Shown piece after piece: positions 60,977 through 64,000 of a stretch of 64,000 bases of DNA. How positions within the stretch are numbered: position 1 is the stretch's first letter; every line of letters begins with the position of its first letter. The DNA comes from Bacteroidales bacterium. GTDB lineage: Bacteria; Bacteroidota; Bacteroidia; Bacteroidales; UBA932. The stretch spans positions 1-64,000 of the forward strand of contig JAFUWW010000009.1 of assembly GCA_017471085.1 (NCBI GenBank). Reading direction: 5' to 3'. The position numbers were made by a program, and so were the translations under genes. The notes below the pieces were generated by a model. The model did not search any database. It had not been told where the DNA came from and saw nothing but the letters and a program-made list of their open reading frames with translations.

Positions 60977-61042
60977 ATCTTGACTTTCATTTTTGCAAAA
61001 ATACTAAAAACTATGCAAACAATGGCCCACAGTCGTAAATAG

Positions 61043-61073
61043 TTGCAATTCTTCTGAATAATGTGTAACTTTG
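61043..61073 (+). promoter_or_regulatory. Promoter of the DUF3575 operon
   Basis: TTG at 61043-61045 and TAACTTTG at 61066-61073, spaced by 20 bases, a good Bacteroidota -33/-7 pair; 30 bases to the GTG start. Confidence 0.68.
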
Positions 61074-61103
61074 CAAGATTTTTAGTTAGAAGATTTTTTT
61101 GGC

Positions 61104-62126
61104 GTGAACGGTTTTACGCAACGGTTGGTAGTGATTCTTTTCAGTACTTTCGCCCTGGCATGTCCCCGGGTGAAAGCGCAGAATGCAAGTGATGCCTCCC
61201 AGGAGCCCTCCAAAGGCTTCCTGGCCGTCAAAGCCAACCTGGTGGAATGGACCGCCGCCATCCCCAATATCTCCGTCATGACAGACCTCTCCGGCAAGCC
61301 CTGGAACCGTTCGGTGGCCGGAATCACCCTCAAATACAAGTGGAATACCAAGGAAACCTACGTTCCCTCCTTCATGTATTCCCTCTTCGAAGTCCGCCCG
61401 GAATACCGCTACTACATGAAGCAGCTCTTCGTGGGCGGGTATGCCGCCTACGATTCCTTCACCACCAGACTGCCCAAAAAGGCGGAAGGCTGGCAGGGGA
61501 CCGCCTGGGGCGGAGGCGTTTCCGCAGGCTGGGAGTTGCCCCTCTACCAATACCGCCGGTCGGCCCTGGACCTGGAACTCGGAGCTTCCGTCGGGGCGCA
61601 TTATGTGGATTATCTGGACTTCACGGCCGCCGAAGACGGCATGTCCACCGTCCTTGCCACCGGGCATACCCGGAAAGTGCTTTCCTATCCGGAACTGCGG
61701 GTAGCCCTTGTATGGCGCAAGACCTCCGTCAAGGACAAGTACAACAGCACCGACCCCATGAAGGCCGTCTTCAAGAGCGAAGCGGAGGCCATCCAGATCA
61801 ACTACGACGTCACCAACCGCGAGAACTTCGACGCCATGCACCAGGGCAAGCTCAAGGTGTACCAGAAGAGCGTTTTCATGGACCTCTACGAAGGCGACCC
61901 GTCCGCCTACCGGGCCGATTTCGAAGCCTACCTGCAGGAGAGTTTCGTGGATATCGCCCTGGACAACATCGAGCATTCGCGCCTGGACGAGCGTTCCAGG
62001 AAAAAACTCCGCAGCCGGGTGGAGAGCCTGCAGCGGAAGGCGCTGGCCGATTTCGACAAATCTGTCCGGGCCGAATTACGGGCCGGCAAGGCCGCCGGGG
62101 CCGATGAAAACCAGAAACAGGATTAA
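61104..62126 (+). CDS. DUF3575 outer-membrane protein
   Basis: A 340-residue protein starting with GTG at 61104. Signal peptide to about residue 25 (VKAQ). A DUF3575 beta-barrel-like domain (FLAVKANLVEWTAAIPNISVM, YVPSFMYSLFEVRPEYRYYM) is followed by a charged helical C-terminal third (ERSRKKLRSRVESLQRKALADFDK) not usual in the short members. Members of this family accompany fimbrillin (FimA/Mfa1) clusters in Bacteroidales. First gene of an operon (3-nt gap to the next). Confidence 0.87.
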   Translation: MNGFTQRLVVILFSTFALACPRVKAQNASDASQEPSKGFLAVKANLVEWTAAIPNISVMTDLSGKPWNRSVAGITLKYKWNTKETYVPSFMYSLFEVRPEYRYYMKQLFVGGYAAYDSFTTRLPKKAEGWQGTAWGGGVSAGWELPLYQYRRSALDLELGASVGAHYVDYLDFTAAEDGMSTVLATGHTRKVLSYPELRVALVWRKTSVKDKYNSTDPMKAVFKSEAEAIQINYDVTNRENFDAMHQGKLKVYQKSVFMDLYEGDPSAYRADFEAYLQESFVDIALDNIEHSRLDERSRKKLRSRVESLQRKALADFDKSVRAELRAGKAAGADENQKQD

Positions 62127-62129
62127 TAG

Positions 62130-62717
62130 ATGGCACTGACAGGAAAAACATATTCATGGCTCGTGGCCCTTGCACTGCTGCTGACGCTGCCTTTCCAGGC
62201 ATCGGCCCAGCGGCTGGCCGTCAAGACCAACGTCCTGTCCCTGGCCATGGCCACTCCGGACCTGGGATTCGAACTGGTCACCGGTGAACACATGAGCCTG
62301 TCGATCTCGGCTTACGGGACGCACAACCCCTATTGGCGCGACCTGTCGGCCGGAGAAGACATGAACGCTTCCCTCTTCGTGATTCAGCCGGAGGTGCGGT
62401 ACTGGTTCAACGGCCGTCCCCTGACCCGTTTTTTCGCGGGCGTGGACGCCATGGCCGTCTCTTATGATTTCCCCCTCATGGAAGTGGTGCACAAGGGCAA
62501 CGCCGCCGGAACCGGTCTCACGGCAGGGTATGTCTTCAACATCACCAAACGCCTGGACCTTGAAATCAGCACCGGCGCCGGCGCCCTGTTCTATTGGGGA
62601 AAACGGGCCGACACCCGGGAAGACGCCCTGCCTGCCGAGGACGGCATGCCGCAGACCTGGGGTTATAAACTGATGCCCAACAAAATAGGCATTTCACTGG
62701 TGTATATCATCAAATAA
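62130..62717 (+). CDS. DUF3575 outer-membrane protein (short form)
   Basis: A 195-residue DUF3575 protein. Signal peptide 1-27 (ASAQ), then the barrel-like domain (LAVKTNVLSLAMATPDLGFELVTGEHMSLSISAYG, PEVRYWFNGRPLTRFFAGVDAM) ending IGISLVYIIK with the aromatic-rich last strand typical of outer-membrane proteins. Coupled with the neighbours on both sides. Confidence 0.9.
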   Translation: MALTGKTYSWLVALALLLTLPFQASAQRLAVKTNVLSLAMATPDLGFELVTGEHMSLSISAYGTHNPYWRDLSAGEDMNASLFVIQPEVRYWFNGRPLTRFFAGVDAMAVSYDFPLMEVVHKGNAAGTGLTAGYVFNITKRLDLEISTGAGALFYWGKRADTREDALPAEDGMPQTWGYKLMPNKIGISLVYIIK

Positions 62718-62722
62718 GGAAC

Positions 62723-64000
62723 ATGGGAAAGATCCGCCTCCATATCGTCCTGGTGCTCATCGGCTTTGCGGCCTGCCTGACGGCAGCCCGGGGGCAGGAC
62801 ATCAAGACCGTGTCCGGCGTCATCACGTCGGCCGAAGACGGCAGCCCCGTGTCGGACGGCATCACGGTTTACACCTACATGACCACCGCATCGGCCCATG
62901 ACGACTATACCCGCATCAAACAGATGCTGGAAGACAACAGCCTGGCCGCGTACGTGTTCAACGGGACGCCCAATTCCACCCTTGGCAACTATTATTCGGT
63001 GCAGGTGCCCGGCTCGGGGGCGCTCATCTTTTTCTATGAAGACGCCCGTGTCATCCGCCTGGAAGAGGTCAGGGGCCGCCTGGAAATCAACGTCGCCCTG
63101 AAAGTGGCCCGCCAGATCCAGAAAGCCGTAATCGAGGCCGACAATCCCAAGCCGTACGTAGTGCTGGAATCCATCCCGATTTCCGGCGACAACGAAATCG
63201 CGTCCGAATTCACCTTCCTCTTCTCCGGAGACGCAGCCGGAAGGCCTGACGCCCGGTTTGCCATCCAGGCCTACCTGCTGGGGGAAGACCGCAAGGATAC
63301 CCTGCAGTATTTCCATCCCATCGTCCTGGACGGAAAGGACTACCACAAGACCCAGCTGCGGAGAAAAGACTTCAATCCCGAGGAAGACTACCTGTACCAG
63401 TGCGCCGAAGAGGCACGCTCCAAGGCAAGCCCGGAAGAGCCCCTTTTCCTGTCGGATTCCACCGTCAGCGTCACCTATCCCTTCAAGTTCAAGCTGGACA
63501 GCCGCGACGACGTGCGCTATTTCTGCTACAAGTACTGGATGGAAGACTACAACCATGTCTTCGTGCAGGACTCGGCCCAGGTGTTCTCCACGGCCCGCCT
63601 GCAGGATCCGATGCAGTTCCTGGAATACGACTTCGGCACCTATAACCTGGACCCCCAGGAGTATTTCGTAGACGCCCAGCGCGAACGCCACACCGGCAAG
63701 AAGGAGCTTCCGCTGCAGTTCATGGTGGGCAAATCCAAGATCGACCCGGCCGATACCGCCGGCCTCCGGGCCCTGGCGGAAATCAAGGAAGAAATCTCCA
63801 ACATTTCCGCCGACCGCGACGCCAGCCTGAAGGAGCTCTACATCTCCGGCGTCGCCTCCCCGGAAGGCAACTACGCCAAGAACGTCGACCTGGCCCGCGC
63901 CAGGATGAACTATCTGCTGGACAATATCCTGTCGGTCCTCCCCTCCTACAGCCGCCAGCGGGTGTACCAGAGCGGCACCTCCAAAGTGGCTTCCTGGGAA
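62723..64000 (+). CDS. OmpA-like DUF3868-type protein (3' end outside the window)
   Basis: The reading frame from ATG 62723 is open to the window end (at least 426 residues). Signal peptide (ACLTAARGQD), a carboxypeptidase-regulatory-like start (TVSGVITSAEDGSPVSDGITV), and, near the visible end, an OmpA-like segment (LYISGVASPEGNYAKNVDLA followed by RARMNYLL) with the conserved SPEG-N-LARAR pattern. With two DUF3575 genes upstream this is the usual lead-in of a fimbrillin (type V pilus) locus. Truncated by the window edge. Confidence 0.85.
   Translation, partial: MGKIRLHIVLVLIGFAACLTAARGQDIKTVSGVITSAEDGSPVSDGITVYTYMTTASAHDDYTRIKQMLEDNSLAAYVFNGTPNSTLGNYYSVQVPGSGALIFFYEDARVIRLEEVRGRLEINVALKVARQIQKAVIEADNPKPYVVLESIPISGDNEIASEFTFLFSGDAAGRPDARFAIQAYLLGEDRKDTLQYFHPIVLDGKDYHKTQLRRKDFNPEEDYLYQCAEEARSKASPEEPLFLSDSTVSVTYPFKFKLDSRDDVRYFCYKYWMEDYNHVFVQDSAQVFSTARLQDPMQFLEYDFGTYNLDPQEYFVDAQRERHTGKKELPLQFMVGKSKIDPADTAGLRALAEIKEEISNISADRDASLKELYISGVASPEGNYAKNVDLARARMNYLLDNILSVLPSYSRQRVYQSGTSKVASWE

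Overview
This window looks like a chromosomal segment of a GC-rich member of the Bacteroidota, most likely order Bacteroidales (a Rikenellaceae/Alistipes-like or related uncultured gut lineage; I cannot fix the genus). The reasons are the recurrent Bacteroidota -7 promoter box TAnnTTTG, an aerotolerance (bat) operon, a TonB-dependent receptor paired with a lipoprotein, DUF3575 genes, tandem deoxynucleoside kinases and large SLBB-type export proteins. Most of the window is core chromosome, with one accessory hot spot at 26.3-29.1 kb.

Layout. 1-283: three and a half copies of an 83-bp tandem repeat. 597-8799 (minus): a tightly coupled moxR-DUF58-membrane protein-batA-batB-batC-batD/E operon, in which batD and batE form one open reading frame. 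8823-17018 (plus): truA, then an exbB-exbD-tonB energy-transduction operon, an rluB-like pseudouridine synthase, era, parC and aroK. 17015-19511 (minus): recJ and a metallo-hydrolase. 19574-22830 (plus): two deoxynucleoside kinases and an acyl-CoA ligase, closed by a strong terminator. 23558-26350: uvrA. 26358-29111: a REP-associated tyrosine transposase (RAYT)-like gene surrounded by three doublets of a 51-bp palindrome-ended repeat. 28300-33537 (minus): a HAD phosphatase, a nucleoside kinase, a lipoprotein and a TonB-dependent receptor. 33702-47353: housekeeping genes (lysS, an rRNA/tRNA methyltransferase, ssb, aroE, a YbhN-like flippase, a PfkB kinase, threonine aldolase, exonuclease III, cysS, a Na/Pi transporter). 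47457-51280: an SLBB polysaccharide-export protein with a Wzz-like partner. 52319-54556: a secreted jelly-roll protein with a GH43 glycosidase. 54664-56505: a DcuB-type transporter with a PCC-domain protein. 57622: tRNA-Arg(TCT), followed by proC, lipoproteins and a glycerophosphodiesterase. 61104-64000: two DUF3575 proteins and a partial OmpA-like protein, the usual lead-in to a type V (fimbrillin) pilus locus.

The most interesting signal is the set of six 51-bp elements in three doublets, each with an exactly 33-bp internal spacer (84-bp period), around a HUH/Y1 transposase-like gene. The end of that gene's coding region and its stop codon lie inside one of the elements. This resembles a RAYT/REP system with a direct-repeat architecture instead of the usual inverted BIME pair. 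Other points of note are the BatD-BatE fusion, several promoters whose -7 box sits only 3-8 nt before the start codon (predicted leaderless mRNAs), a duplicated tRNA 3' end, a lipoprotein whose start codon appears to be ACG, and small duplications of gene 3' ends.
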